A stretch of 64,000 nt of DNA. It comes from CADEED01 sp039931065 (lineage in GTDB: Bacteria > Pseudomonadota > Gammaproteobacteria > Steroidobacterales > Steroidobacteraceae). The translations under genes and the position numbers were made by a program. The stretch's first letter is position 1. The number at the start of each line of letters is the position of its first letter. The stretch covers positions 1-64,000 of the forward strand of contig JBDTSP010000019.1 in assembly GCA_039931065.1 (NCBI GenBank). The letters are read 5' to 3'. Shown here in pieces: positions 54,551 to 63,085 of this stretch. A model generated the notes under the pieces. It was not told where the DNA came from. It was given only the letters and a program-made list of their open reading frames with translations, and did no database searches.

Positions 54551-55336
54551 CTAACTCTTCTTCGTGAACGCCTGCTTGAGGCGCTCCTGGGTCGCCGGCA
54601 CGAACCATTTCTCGCTCGCCATGGCGCCGAACTCGCGTTCGTTCAGCAGGTCCTGGCCGGGCCTGCCGTACAGATCGATGAGATCGCGGCGCGTGAGTTC
54701 GCGGGTCTTCAGCATGACGTCCCGGGGCAACGCGCAGAATTCGCGCGCTATCGCCAAGGCCCGCGCCACGACCTCGGCGGGCTCGCACAACTCGTCGACC
54801 AGACCGATTCGATACGCGGTCGCCGGGTCCATCAACGCGCCACGCGTCAGGAATTGCGCCGCGTGACCGCCCGTCAGGCGTTTGAACGCGCCCATGATCA
54901 ACGCACCCGGAAACAGCCCGATGTGCACTTCGTTGAGACCCATGCGGAAATCGCCCTGCGCCATCACCCGGTAGTCGCCCTGCACTGCGAGTACCGTGCC
55001 GCCCGCGGGTGAGTGACCGGTGATCCCGAAAATCACCGGCATCGGTGCCATTGCGAGCGCACGAGCCGCGCGCCACAACTCGATGAACACCGCGCTCACG
55101 CCGTCGCGATCGAGCGTGAGCATGGTTCGCACGTCGAGCCCGGCCGAGAAGAGTCCGGGCTGCCCGGTCATGACCACCGCGGCCGCGCCTTTCGCCGCCT
55201 GCAGTGCCGCATTGATGGCGCGCAGCAGGTCGACGTTCAGCGCGTTCACCGGTGGGCGGGCGAGACGGATCTCACGGATGAATGCGCCGCCGGGCGAGGC
55301 ATCGGCGGTGATCGCGTGGTCGGTCGTTTCGAGCAT
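54551..55336 (-). CDS. Enoyl-CoA hydratase/isomerase family protein
   Basis: A crotonase-fold protein of 261 residues. Oxyanion-hole segments FSAGLDV and HSPAGGTVLAV are present, and GLNEVHIGLFPG carries a Glu at a usual catalytic position, so it may act on acyl-CoA as a hydratase or delta3-delta2 isomerase. The C-terminus ends KQAFTKKS. ATG 55336 has GGGGGA at good spacing; ATG 55342, overlapping the truD stop (ATGA), is the alternative. Confidence 0.85.
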   Translation of the reverse strand: MLETTDHAITADASPGGAFIREIRLARPPVNALNVDLLRAINAALQAAKGAAAVVMTGQPGLFSAGLDVRTMLTLDRDGVSAVFIELWRAARALAMAPMPVIFGITGHSPAGGTVLAVQGDYRVMAQGDFRMGLNEVHIGLFPGALIMGAFKRLTGGHAAQFLTRGALMDPATAYRIGLVDELCEPAEVVARALAIAREFCALPRDVMLKTRELTRRDLIDLYGRPGQDLLNEREFGAMASEKWFVPATQERLKQAFTKKS

Positions 55337-55338
55337 GA

Positions 55339-56406
55339 TCATTCCCCCGGGTCGACTGCCGCGATGATCTCGCGAAGCACCGTGGTCGCAAAGCTTCCCG
55401 AAGACAACGCGAAGTTGAGCCGCAGAACGCCGTCCGAATAATCATGCTCGAGATCGCGCACGCGGATGCGCAGCGCGCGCCGTTCGGATTTCATGCGTTC
55501 CTGCGCGATCACCGCCAACGCCTCCGGGAACCCGGCGGCTATGCGGTCCTCGAGCGCCAGCACCTCGCCACTCGCCAGGGATGTGCCTTCACCCCACAGC
55601 GGCGCCGTGGGATGTACATCGAGCGTGGTGCCACGTTGTTCGAGATCGGCATCCGGTGTTTCGACGGCGAACACGCTGCCGCGCCCGTCGAGGTTGGCGA
55701 CGTCACCGGCCAGGAGCGTGCGCCAGGTGTCCAACGCGATTCGCTCGGCCAGGATCGCATTGAAGACCACGCTGCGCGCCGCCGACAACATGAAACCCTG
55801 CGAGGAGCGGTCGCGCGACCGGGGGCGCTCGCCGCGCGCAAGTTGTTCGGCCAGCACCAGCACCTGCGCGAGATTGCCGGCGTCGCGGCCAAACCGCTGT
55901 GGACCGAAATAGTTAGGCGCGCCGCCGGTGCGGATTCGCGCCATCCGCTCCTGCAGTACGCCGGCATCGCAGTCGAGATTCCGCACCGTGATGACGAACC
56001 GGTTGCCCTCGAGCGCGCCGCGCGGCAACTTGCGCTGGTGCGGCGCCGAGGCAAGCACTTCGTACCCCTCGCCTTTCAGGCCGACGAATTCCTCGGCGGC
56101 GCGTTTTCCGCGCGGCAAGGTGAAGTGCTGTGTGGTGACCGCGTTGCGGTCTTTCATGCCAGCGAAACCGACATCGAAGGGTTTGCAGCCGGCAGCGCGG
56201 GCCAGCTCGCGCGCCACCCATTCGGTGTTGGCGCCGCGTTTGCGCACCCGCAGCAAAGCGTGCGGCCCCTCGCCGCCGGCGGCGAACCCCAGGATCTCTT
56301 CGACTTCGAAGTCTTCGGGCGAGGCGCGCAACACGCCGGTTCCGAGCGGCTCACCCCAGGCGGTCGGCGGCGTCAGCGCCGCGCGGCGCCAGGTATCGGG
56401 GATCAT
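55339..56406 (-). CDS. truD: tRNA pseudouridine-13 synthase
   Basis: Isomerises U13 in tRNA-Glu. Catalytic Asp in GFAGMKDRNAVTTQ; NYFGPQRFGRDAGN is the second family signature. It has 355 residues (E. coli 349). It overlaps ispF by ATGA, reproducing the ispD-ispF-truD order of gammaproteobacteria. Confidence 0.97.
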   Translation of the reverse strand: MIPDTWRRAALTPPTAWGEPLGTGVLRASPEDFEVEEILGFAAGGEGPHALLRVRKRGANTEWVARELARAAGCKPFDVGFAGMKDRNAVTTQHFTLPRGKRAAEEFVGLKGEGYEVLASAPHQRKLPRGALEGNRFVITVRNLDCDAGVLQERMARIRTGGAPNYFGPQRFGRDAGNLAQVLVLAEQLARGERPRSRDRSSQGFMLSAARSVVFNAILAERIALDTWRTLLAGDVANLDGRGSVFAVETPDADLEQRGTTLDVHPTAPLWGEGTSLASGEVLALEDRIAAGFPEALAVIAQERMKSERRALRIRVRDLEHDYSDGVLRLNFALSSGSFATTVLREIIAAVDPGE

Positions 56407-56870
56407 TCCAGCAACACCACTGCCTGCGCGGCGAGCCCTTCGTTGCGACCGACGAAACCCAGGTGTTCGGTCGTGGTCGCCTTGATGTTCACCTGGTTTT
56501 CGGTGACCCCGAGCATCAGCGCCAGCGAACGGCGGATCTCCAGGCGGTAGGGCGATACTTTCGGCGCCTGCGCAAGCAGCGTGATGTCCACGTTTCCGAC
56601 CTTGTATTTACGCACACTCAGCATCTCGAGACAGGCGGCGACGAAGCGGCGGCTGTCGGCGCCCTTCCACACGGGGTCGGTGTCCGGAAAGTGCATGCCG
56701 ATGTCGCCGAGGCCCGCGGCGCCTAACAAGGCGTCGCACAGGGCGTGTAACACCACGTCGCCGTCGCTGTGCGCGACGACCCCGCGCGTGTGCGGAATGC
56801 GCACCCCGCCGAGCACGATGGAATCGCCCGGGCCGAAGGCATGCACGTCAAAACCGGAACCAATACGCAT
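56403..56870 (-). CDS. ispF: 2-C-methyl-D-erythritol 2,4-cyclodiphosphate synthase
   Basis: Fifth step of the MEP isoprenoid pathway. Metal ligands in GFDVHAF and VAHSDGDVVLHA, and FPDTDPVWKGADS loop. It has 155 residues. Its ATG overlaps the ispD TGA by one base. Confidence 0.97.
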   Translation of the reverse strand: MRIGSGFDVHAFGPGDSIVLGGVRIPHTRGVVAHSDGDVVLHALCDALLGAAGLGDIGMHFPDTDPVWKGADSRRFVAACLEMLSVRKYKVGNVDITLLAQAPKVSPYRLEIRRSLALMLGVTENQVNIKATTTEHLGFVGRNEGLAAQAVVLLE

Positions 56871-57574
56871 CAGTTGTGCTCCAGGCGCAGCTTCAATATG
56901 GCGGCGGCGAGCGCGAGATCGTCCGCAGTCGTGATCTTGATGTTATCCGCCCGGCCGGCGATGAGTCGCGGCCGATGGCCGGCCCACTCCATCGCCTGGG
57001 CTTCGTCGGTCGGGATACGATTCACGGAAAGCGCGGAATCGAGCGCACGCCGCAACGGTCCGAAACGGAAAACCTGCGGCGTTGCCGCGCGCCACAATCC
57101 GGATCGATCGAGCGTGGCGGTGACCTCCGCGGGCTGAGAATCGCCAGCGCGTTTGAGCGTATCCGCCAGCGGCACGGCTAACAACCCACCTACTTCCTGT
57201 GATGCCAGTTCCTGCTTGAGCGCGGCCAGATCGGCGCTCGAGAAACAGGGACGGGCGGCGTCATGCACCATCACCCAGTCGTCGTCGCTCGCGAGGGGGA
57301 CGAGGAGTTCCAGCGCATTTCGCACCGAATGCACGCGCTGCTCTCCTCCCGCCGTGACCTGGAGATGGCGGGTTCGACGCACGGCGATCGAGGCCCAGTG
57401 TTCATCGTCCGTCGCGATCGCGACGACGATGCCCGCGCAATCGCCATCGGCCTCGAACGGCGCGAGCGATAGCTCGAGGACAGTCGATCCGGCGAGCGCC
57501 GCGTACTGCTTCGGCAGCTGCGATGAGAACCGCCGGCCGCTGCCCGCGGCCGGAATGACGAGGAAGTAACGCAT
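56870..57574 (-). CDS. ispD: 2-C-methyl-D-erythritol 4-phosphate cytidylyltransferase
   Basis: Third step of the MEP pathway, transferring CMP from CTP. IPAAGSGRRFSSQLPKQY is the CTP-binding loop, and MVHDAARPCFS is diagnostic. It has 234 residues (E. coli 236). It follows ftsB by 30 bases. Confidence 0.97.
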   Translation of the reverse strand: MRYFLVIPAAGSGRRFSSQLPKQYAALAGSTVLELSLAPFEADGDCAGIVVAIATDDEHWASIAVRRTRHLQVTAGGEQRVHSVRNALELLVPLASDDDWVMVHDAARPCFSSADLAALKQELASQEVGGLLAVPLADTLKRAGDSQPAEVTATLDRSGLWRAATPQVFRFGPLRRALDSALSVNRIPTDEAQAMEWAGHRPRLIAGRADNIKITTADDLALAAAILKLRLEHN

Positions 57575-57604
57575 CGGGGGCGGAGATTACCGCGAGGCGT
57601 CGAC

Positions 57605-57934
57605 TCAGCGCGCGGCTGTCTGCCTGCGTTGCTCGGTGCGAGCCGGCGCGGTGCGCAAGGGCCGGACGGGAACGACCTGATAGAAAGTTTCGTTGCGGCC
57701 GATCATGCCGAGCTCGCTGCGCGCGCGCTCTTCGATGGCCGACATGCCCGCCTTGAGATCCGCCACTTCCGCAATCAATTGCTTGTTGCGTTCGGTGAGC
57801 TCGCCGTTCTCGCCCTTCTGGGCTTCGACCGCGTCCGACAGGCGCGAGACCTCGCGGACGCCATCCGCGGACAACCAGAGCCGGTGCTGAAGCATCAGCA
57901 CGATTACCAGCAACGCTGCGCCCAGCCATTTCAT
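57605..57934 (-). CDS. ftsB: Cell division protein FtsB
   Basis: Bitopic divisome protein that links FtsL and FtsQ. An N-terminal helix (about 3-19) is followed by a coiled coil (about 27-68; SDAVEAQKGENGELTERN) and the conserved EERARSELGMIGRNETFYQVV end. It has 109 residues. Start of the ftsB-ispD-ispF-truD operon; eno, its usual upstream neighbour, is replaced here by a divergent toxin-antitoxin pair. Confidence 0.94.
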   Translation of the reverse strand: MKWLGAALLVIVLMLQHRLWLSADGVREVSRLSDAVEAQKGENGELTERNKQLIAEVADLKAGMSAIEERARSELGMIGRNETFYQVVPVRPLRTAPARTEQRRQTAAR

Positions 57935-57977
57935 CGGCGACGGCCTCTCACAAAGAATTTCCCCACTGCCAGTAGAC

Positions 57978-57988
57978 TAAACTAAACT
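57978..57988 (+). promoter_or_regulatory. Tandem TAAACT boxes before the antitoxin gene
   Basis: Two overlapping TAAACT copies (57978-57983 and 57983-57988) within the direct repeat ACTAAACTAAACTAA. The second ends nine bases before the GTG start, which has no Shine-Dalgarno. The repeat could also be the binding site for the antitoxin. Confidence 0.4.
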
Positions 57989-57997
57989 AAGTTCACT

Positions 57998-58225
57998 GTG
58001 AAGACCGGCAAGATAAACATTCACGAGGCGAAGACGCACCTCTCCCGCCTGATCGAAGACGTCGCGAGCGGCAATGAGATCCTGATCGCCAAGGGTGGGC
58101 GCGCGATGGCGCGGCTCGTGCCGTTGCGCCGCGACGAAACTCCCCGTCGCCCGGGCCTGCTCAAGGGAAAGCTGCGCATCGCCGACGATTTCGAACGGCC
58201 CTGGGTCGAGTTCGCGCCCGGCTGA
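57998..58225 (+). CDS. Phd/YefM-type antitoxin
   Basis: A 75-residue antitoxin: INIHEAKTHLSRLIEDVASGNEILIAKGGRAMARLVP is the Phd/YefM DNA-binding half, and the tail (RIADDFERPWVEF) would neutralise the toxin. GTG start 57998; upstream -10-like repeats suggest leaderless expression and autoregulation. The toxin gene begins 29 bases after its stop. Confidence 0.9.
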   Translation: MKTGKINIHEAKTHLSRLIEDVASGNEILIAKGGRAMARLVPLRRDETPRRPGLLKGKLRIADDFERPWVEFAPG

Positions 58226-58254
58226 GCGGCCGCCCTCCCCTACTCCGCCATTTC

Positions 58255-58635
58255 ATGCGCCTGTTACTCGATACGCAGATCTATCTCTGGTGGCTGGCGG
58301 ACTCGCGCAAGCTCAAACCGGCGACCCGCGAACGCATCGAAGAGGCCGACGAGGTCTTCGTGAGTGCCGCGTCCATCGTCGAGTGCGAGCAGAAAATCGC
58401 CGCCGGCTTGCTCGAAGGTGATCCGCAGGAACTGGTGCGCGGGATCAAGGCCAGCGGCTTCACCGAGTTGCCGGTGCGCGCGCGCCCGGCTGCCGCCGCC
58501 GCTGCGCTCAAGCCCGTCGCGGGCAGCGATTTCTTCGACCGCCTGCTGGTCGCGCAGGCGATGAGCGAGCCGCTGCGATTCCTCACTGCCAATCCGGCGT
58601 TGGGCCAGTATTCGGAGCTTGTTGAAGTCGCCTGA
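58255..58635 (+). CDS. PIN-domain toxin (VapC-like)
   Basis: A 126-residue PIN ribonuclease, probably cleaving tRNA or rRNA when free. D6 (MRLLLDTQIYLWWL), E43 (SIVECEQK) and D92/D95 (DFFDRLLVAQA) form the acidic site. The fourth position, usually Asp in a TxD motif, reads TAN (N113); many PIN toxins tolerate this. It pairs with the preceding Phd-like gene. Confidence 0.9.
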   Translation: MRLLLDTQIYLWWLADSRKLKPATRERIEEADEVFVSAASIVECEQKIAAGLLEGDPQELVRGIKASGFTELPVRARPAAAAAALKPVAGSDFFDRLLVAQAMSEPLRFLTANPALGQYSELVEVA

Positions 58636-58692
58636 AGAAAATCAACGCGCGGGAATGTTAGTCTCGCGCCTCAACCCACGAGGAGCGATGCC

Positions 58693-58812
58693 ATGAGCAA
58701 GGGAATGGACCAGAAGAAGAGCGTCAAGAAGAAGGCTGCGAAGTCTTTGGACGAGAAGCGCGCTGCGAAGAAGGCCAAGAAAGCCGAGAAGCAATTCCTG
58801 CAGCGCCCCTGA
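58693..58812 (+). CDS. 39-residue lysine-rich protein
   Basis: ATG at 58693 with GAGGAG ten bases upstream opens a 39-codon frame (MSKGMDQKKSVKKKAAK onward, ending EKQFLQRP) that stops at 58812. About 40% of residues are Lys or Arg. It ends 44 bases before a strong terminator, so it looks like an independent short transcript. I recall similar tiny basic proteins in other proteobacteria, with no known function; nucleic-acid binding is a guess. Confidence 0.75.
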   Translation: MSKGMDQKKSVKKKAAKSLDEKRAAKKAKKAEKQFLQRP

Positions 58813-58856
58813 GCCGAACGAGTTGCGCGCTTTGCGCGCGTAATCCGGCTTGAATG

Positions 58857-58893
58857 AAAAACGGGTCCGTCTTGCGACGGACCCGTTTTTTTT
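58857..58893. terminator. Bidirectional intrinsic terminator
   Basis: Stem AACGGGTCCGTC / GACGGACCCGTT with loop TTGC, followed by T8 on the plus strand and preceded by an A run, so it works on both strands between the lysine-rich gene and the converging M16 peptidase gene. Confidence 0.92.
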
Positions 58894-58911
58894 CCAGAAC
58901 GGAGCAACTCA

Positions 58912-61683
58912 CTACTTCGCGACGGGTTTCCCGTCCGTATCGAGGATCGTGACTTCGCCGAAGTTCAGCGCCCTCACCGGCTTTTCGATCTTCGACAAAT
59001 CACCCACGACCACCCAGGTCAACACTTCCGGGTGAATGAGATCGCCAGCCGCGGCATTCACCTGCGCCGGTGTCAGCGCGATGATGTCGCCCACGAAGTC
59101 GTTCCAGTACGAATCCTTGAGACCGAAGGTCAGGATCTCACCGTACGAGCCCGCGATCTCGGTCGACGTCTCGTTGTTGCCCGGCATCGCGATCGCGATG
59201 CTGTCCTTCGTGAACTTGAGCTCCGCCTCGTCGGCCTTCTTCGTGCTCAGCAGATCGCGCAATTCCTTGCGAATCTCGACCATCGATTCCGCGGTCTTGT
59301 CGGTCTGCACGCCGGCGCCCGCGCGGAAGGTGCCCTGCCCGACGGCGTCGGTGACGCGTGCACCCGCGCCATACGCCCAGTGTTTGTCTTCGCGCAGGTT
59401 CATGTTCAGGCGCGATACGAAATTACCGCCCAGCAGGGTTTCCAACGCGACGAACTGGATGTGCTTCGGATCCGCGCGGGTCGGGCCGATGCTGGCCGCA
59501 ACGACCTGCGACTGCTCGGCGCCGGTGCGGTTGATGAGGAATACGCGCGGCTTCGTGGGTAGTTGCACCGTCGAGATGGTCTTCACCGGTTTCGCCTCAG
59601 CCGGCGCGCGCCAGGCGGCGAGACGCTGCTCGAGCATCGGCTGGATCTTCGCGAGCGAGGTATCACCCACGACCAGCAACACCGCGTTGTCCGGCCGGAC
59701 CCAGCGTTTGTAGAACGCCGCAAGCTCCGCGCTCGTGAAACTCGAAACCGCCTCGGCCGTGCCGGTGCCCGACGCCGGGTTCGAATAGGCGTGGCCTTCG
59801 CCGTAGATGAGCTCCGGCAGGATGCGCTGCACCGACGCCGCCGGATTCGCCTTCTCCTGCTGGATGGTCGCCAGCGTCTGACCGCGCAGGCGATCGAGTT
59901 CCTTGGCCGGGAACGTCGGGTTCGTGATCACATCGGTGTACAGATCGAGCGACTCGCCCAGTTTGCTGCTGAGCGCGTTCATGCGCAGGAACGAACGATC
60001 GAGCGAAGAGCCCACTCCCATGTGGGCGCCGAGCGATTCCGCCCGTTCCGCGATGGCTTGTGAGTTACGCGTCTTCGTGCCTTCCTGCAGCATCAGCATG
60101 GACAAGCGCGCCGTGCCGGGCTTGGCAGAACTATCCGCGGCGAATCCGGCATCCGCGATCAACGTGAAGTCGACGACCGGCGCGTTGTGCCGCTCGACTA
60201 CGACGACCTGCAGACCGTTCGAGAGTTTCGTGCGCGTCGGGCCGGGAAGCGTGAGCGACGGCGGCATTCCGGTGTCGGGGCGCTTCGAGCGATCGACCGA
60301 CGATGCTGACGTCTTGTAGTCAGGCGTCGGCACGACGTTGACGATGAACACGCCATCGGAAAGCCAGCGCTTGGCCGCTCCCTGAACGTCGGCAGCGGTG
60401 GCGTTGCCCACCCAGCCGAGCCGCGTCTTGTAGTAGTCAGGCGTTCCGCCGTAGACCATGCTTTCCGCCAGGATCGACGACTTGCCGCCGAACCCATCGA
60501 TGCGTTCGATGCCGCGTACGAAGTTGGCGTAGTTGCCCGTGCGGATGCGCTCGACTTCGGCTGCCGTCGGGCCGGTCGCGATGAACTTCGCCAGTTCCTC
60601 GTCGAGGGTTTTTTCGACCGCGGCCGGATCGCTGCCCGGCTTGACGGTGACGTAGATCTGGATCTGCGAGCCGAGTTCGAACGGGCCGATATCGCAGGCA
60701 ACCGCGGTGGCGGTGCGATCGGTGTAAACCAGGCGCTTGTACAGTCGGCTGTTCTTGCCGTTTGCGAACAGATCGCAGCTCATGTCGAGCAGCGTGAATT
60801 CCCGCGTCTTGTAGCCGGGAATGTTCCACACCTTATATATGCGCGCCTGGGGCACGCGGTCCTGGACCATGGCGCGGCGCGTGCCGGTCATCTTCGCGAT
60901 CCACTCTTCCTGGCGATTGATCACGGGGCCCGCGGGGATATCGCCGAAGTATTTCTCGACCTTCTGCTTCGCGTCCGCGAGCGTCACGTCGCCGGCCAGC
61001 ACGATCACCGCATTCGCGGCGCCGTAATACGTACGGAACCATTCCTTCACGTCGTCGACTGACGCGGCGTTCAGGTCTTCCATCGAACCACCGGTTTCCC
61101 ATGAATAAGGATGGCCGGCCGGATAGGTGCTGTTGGTGATGAGTTTGTCGACTTTGCCGTACGGCGCGTTGTAACGTTGACGCATCTCGTTCTGCACCAC
61201 GCCGCGCTGCTCGTCGAGGACCTTCTGGTCAATGGCGCCGAGCAGGTGACCCATGCGGTCGGATTCCATCCACAAGGTGAGATCGAGCGCCGAAGTTGGC
61301 ACATTCTGGAAGTAGTTAGTACGGTCATACCAGGTGGTGCCGTTGAGCTTGCTGGCGCCGGCGGCTTCCATCACCTTGAACCAGTCGTCCTTGTAGTTCT
61401 CCGAGCCGTTGAACATCAGATGTTCGAACAGGTGCGCAAAGCCGGTGCGGCCCGGGCGTTCGTCCTTGCTGCCGACGTGGTACCAGATGTTGACCGCGAC
61501 CACGGGGGCCTTGTGGTCCTCGTGGACGATGAGCGTGAGCCCGTTGTCGAGCACTAACTTCTGATACGGGATGTCCACGACCGGCAAGGCCGCGGCCCTG
61601 GGCGCCGCCGTCCCTTCCTGGCCGAAGGCCAGCGCCGACACCGTCAACATGGCCAACGAAGCGCAGATACGCAGAGTTTTCAT
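58912..61683 (-). CDS. M16 family zinc metallopeptidase
   Basis: Exported two-lobe M16 peptidase of 923 residues. Signal peptide (cleavage near AFG-QEGT), inverted zinc motif H84-L-F-E-H88 with the downstream Glu region (DEQRGVVQNEMR), and four M16 modules in two halves (about 40-470 and 480-920). The second half lacks the HxxEH, as in pitrilysin and processing-peptidase-type proteins, and the R/Y pair is suggested by FVSRLNMNLREDKHWAYGAGA. It probably degrades peptides in the periplasm. It has its own upstream gap (138 bases). Confidence 0.93.
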   Translation of the reverse strand: MKTLRICASLAMLTVSALAFGQEGTAAPRAAALPVVDIPYQKLVLDNGLTLIVHEDHKAPVVAVNIWYHVGSKDERPGRTGFAHLFEHLMFNGSENYKDDWFKVMEAAGASKLNGTTWYDRTNYFQNVPTSALDLTLWMESDRMGHLLGAIDQKVLDEQRGVVQNEMRQRYNAPYGKVDKLITNSTYPAGHPYSWETGGSMEDLNAASVDDVKEWFRTYYGAANAVIVLAGDVTLADAKQKVEKYFGDIPAGPVINRQEEWIAKMTGTRRAMVQDRVPQARIYKVWNIPGYKTREFTLLDMSCDLFANGKNSRLYKRLVYTDRTATAVACDIGPFELGSQIQIYVTVKPGSDPAAVEKTLDEELAKFIATGPTAAEVERIRTGNYANFVRGIERIDGFGGKSSILAESMVYGGTPDYYKTRLGWVGNATAADVQGAAKRWLSDGVFIVNVVPTPDYKTSASSVDRSKRPDTGMPPSLTLPGPTRTKLSNGLQVVVVERHNAPVVDFTLIADAGFAADSSAKPGTARLSMLMLQEGTKTRNSQAIAERAESLGAHMGVGSSLDRSFLRMNALSSKLGESLDLYTDVITNPTFPAKELDRLRGQTLATIQQEKANPAASVQRILPELIYGEGHAYSNPASGTGTAEAVSSFTSAELAAFYKRWVRPDNAVLLVVGDTSLAKIQPMLEQRLAAWRAPAEAKPVKTISTVQLPTKPRVFLINRTGAEQSQVVAASIGPTRADPKHIQFVALETLLGGNFVSRLNMNLREDKHWAYGAGARVTDAVGQGTFRAGAGVQTDKTAESMVEIRKELRDLLSTKKADEAELKFTKDSIAIAMPGNNETSTEIAGSYGEILTFGLKDSYWNDFVGDIIALTPAQVNAAAGDLIHPEVLTWVVVGDLSKIEKPVRALNFGEVTILDTDGKPVAK

Positions 61684-61821
61684 GAAGTTCCTTTGGTGGC
61701 CGCGCTTCTGTTCCCAGGGTTGGGGGCGGCTCGATGGACGAATGCTATATGCAAGACGGGGAAACGTGCAGGGGGTACGACGAAAAGAGCACGACTTGCG
61801 CCAGGCCGTTCGGCGTTCCCA

Positions 61822-62259
61822 TCATTGACCCTGCGCCGAAGTGAAGCCGCGGCACACCACTGCTAACTTGTTGCCGTCCGGATCGCGCAGATAGGCGGCG
61901 TAGAAATCCGGGTTGTACAGCAGGCGCAGACCGGGCGCGCCTTCGGAAGTTCCGCCGTTGGCCAGGGCGGCTCCGTGGAACTCGTCGACCGCGCGCCAGT
62001 TCGTCGCCCACAAGGCGACCATGCTGCCGTTGCCGACCCCGGCGGGGTCGCCGTTGAAAGGCTTGCAGATCCACAGCGCATCCTGCACGGCGCCTTGCTG
62101 TTCGTATTGCCCCCAGCCTATCCACCCATTCCAGCTCGTTTCGCTTTCGCCGGAGGTATCGCAACGCCGATAACCCAGCGTCGCCAGCGTCGCATCATAG
62201 AAGCGGGCCGAGCGTTCGAGGTCGTTCGATCCCAGGCAGACGTAAGCGAACATGTTCAT
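61822..62259 (-). CDS. VOC/glyoxalase family protein
   Basis: A 145-residue protein with the VOC fold: VCLGSNDLERSARFYDATLATLGY and AAYLRDPDGNKLAVVCRG are the first and last beta-alpha-beta signatures. The substrate is unknown; metal-binding positions are only partly kept. GGAGGG lies seven bases before the ATG at 62259. Confidence 0.88.
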   Translation of the reverse strand: MNMFAYVCLGSNDLERSARFYDATLATLGYRRCDTSGESETSWNGWIGWGQYEQQGAVQDALWICKPFNGDPAGVGNGSMVALWATNWRAVDEFHGAALANGGTSEGAPGLRLLYNPDFYAAYLRDPDGNKLAVVCRGFTSAQGQ

Positions 62260-62291
62260 GATCAACCCTCCACGACACCGGCCGCAGCTTG

Positions 62292-62765
62292 TTAGCGCCG
62301 TTTGGAGGCGGAGCTTATCCCTTCGAGCGCGCGCAGCGTATTGGCAAGACGGCGTGCGCGGGTCTCGGGCTTCTTCGCGCCGAGAATCGCCTCGGCGTGT
62401 TCCCGCCGATGCGAATAACTGAGCGCGCTCCATTTGACGGCTGCGCTGCGATTCTTGCGCAGCGCACTCGCAAGGTCGGGCGGCACCACAACTTCCCGCA
62501 CTGCCGTATCGAGCGCGATCGTCACCTTCACCGTCTCGTCGCCGGCAAGACCCGCCGCCTCGCGGTTGCTCTTTCGCAGCGGGATGAACGTGGCGCCATG
62601 CATCGAGAAAATGGTGCTTCGATAACTGTAGCGATTGATCGTCACCTTGACCGGCGCCCGCACCTTGCCGAAAACCGCCTTCGGATCGAACCGCACGGGG
62701 ATCGCGCTCATCACGCCGTCGTTTTGCAGTTTCACGGTGATGGTTTTGCTGATGGGTTTCGTCAC
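62292..62765 (-). CDS. DUF1905 / YdeI-OmdA family protein
   Basis: A 157-residue protein with an N-terminal DUF1905-like beta domain (about 5-95, with FSMHGATFIPLRKSNREAAG) and a C-terminal YdeI/OmdA-type helical part (VPPDLASALRKNRSAAVKWSALSYSHRREHAEAI). YdeI-type proteins have been linked to bacteriocin tolerance, but the mechanism is unclear. It overlaps the upstream gene by ATGA. Confidence 0.82.
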   Translation of the reverse strand: MTKPISKTITVKLQNDGVMSAIPVRFDPKAVFGKVRAPVKVTINRYSYRSTIFSMHGATFIPLRKSNREAAGLAGDETVKVTIALDTAVREVVVPPDLASALRKNRSAAVKWSALSYSHRREHAEAILGAKKPETRARRLANTLRALEGISSASKRR

Positions 62766-63085
62766 AACGCGTCCACGTAAACCCAGGCCACACCGCCCGC
62801 GGCGAGCGGCGCTTCGATCCGCGCATAGTTGTCAGGGCGTTCGTATTCATCGGCCAGCGCGAGTTGCGCCACGGTGAATTCGAACACTGTGCCGCCGACA
62901 CGGTTCGTCTGAGAATGGCTGCGCACGACGTTGGCGAGTTGTTTGCCGTCCCTGTGCAGATGCACGAGTTCGAAGCCGACGATCTCGGCGGCAACGCCCG
63001 GGAGCAAAACCCCGAACGTCGCCAACTGCACTTCGCTCTTTTGCAGGGAGCCGTATGAAAAAACCCGTGGCATCTCGGCCGGCAT
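62762..63085 (-). CDS. Gamma-glutamylcyclotransferase-like (AIG2-type) protein
   Basis: A 107-residue GGCT-fold protein with the family start PRVFSYGSLQ and a likely catalytic Glu in DEYERPDNY. It may cyclise gamma-glutamyl substrates; the substrate is unknown. ATG 63085 overlaps the upstream TGA by one base (TGATG); ATG 63073 (MPRVFSYG) is a shorter option. Confidence 0.8.
   Translation of the reverse strand: MPAEMPRVFSYGSLQKSEVQLATFGVLLPGVAAEIVGFELVHLHRDGKQLANVVRSHSQTNRVGGTVFEFTVAQLALADEYERPDNYARIEAPLAAGGVAWVYVDAL

Noticed and set aside
58823..58841. GCGCGC-TTT-GCGCGC stem after the lysine-rich gene
   Set aside because: Short CG alternation typical of the background; the real terminator lies just downstream.
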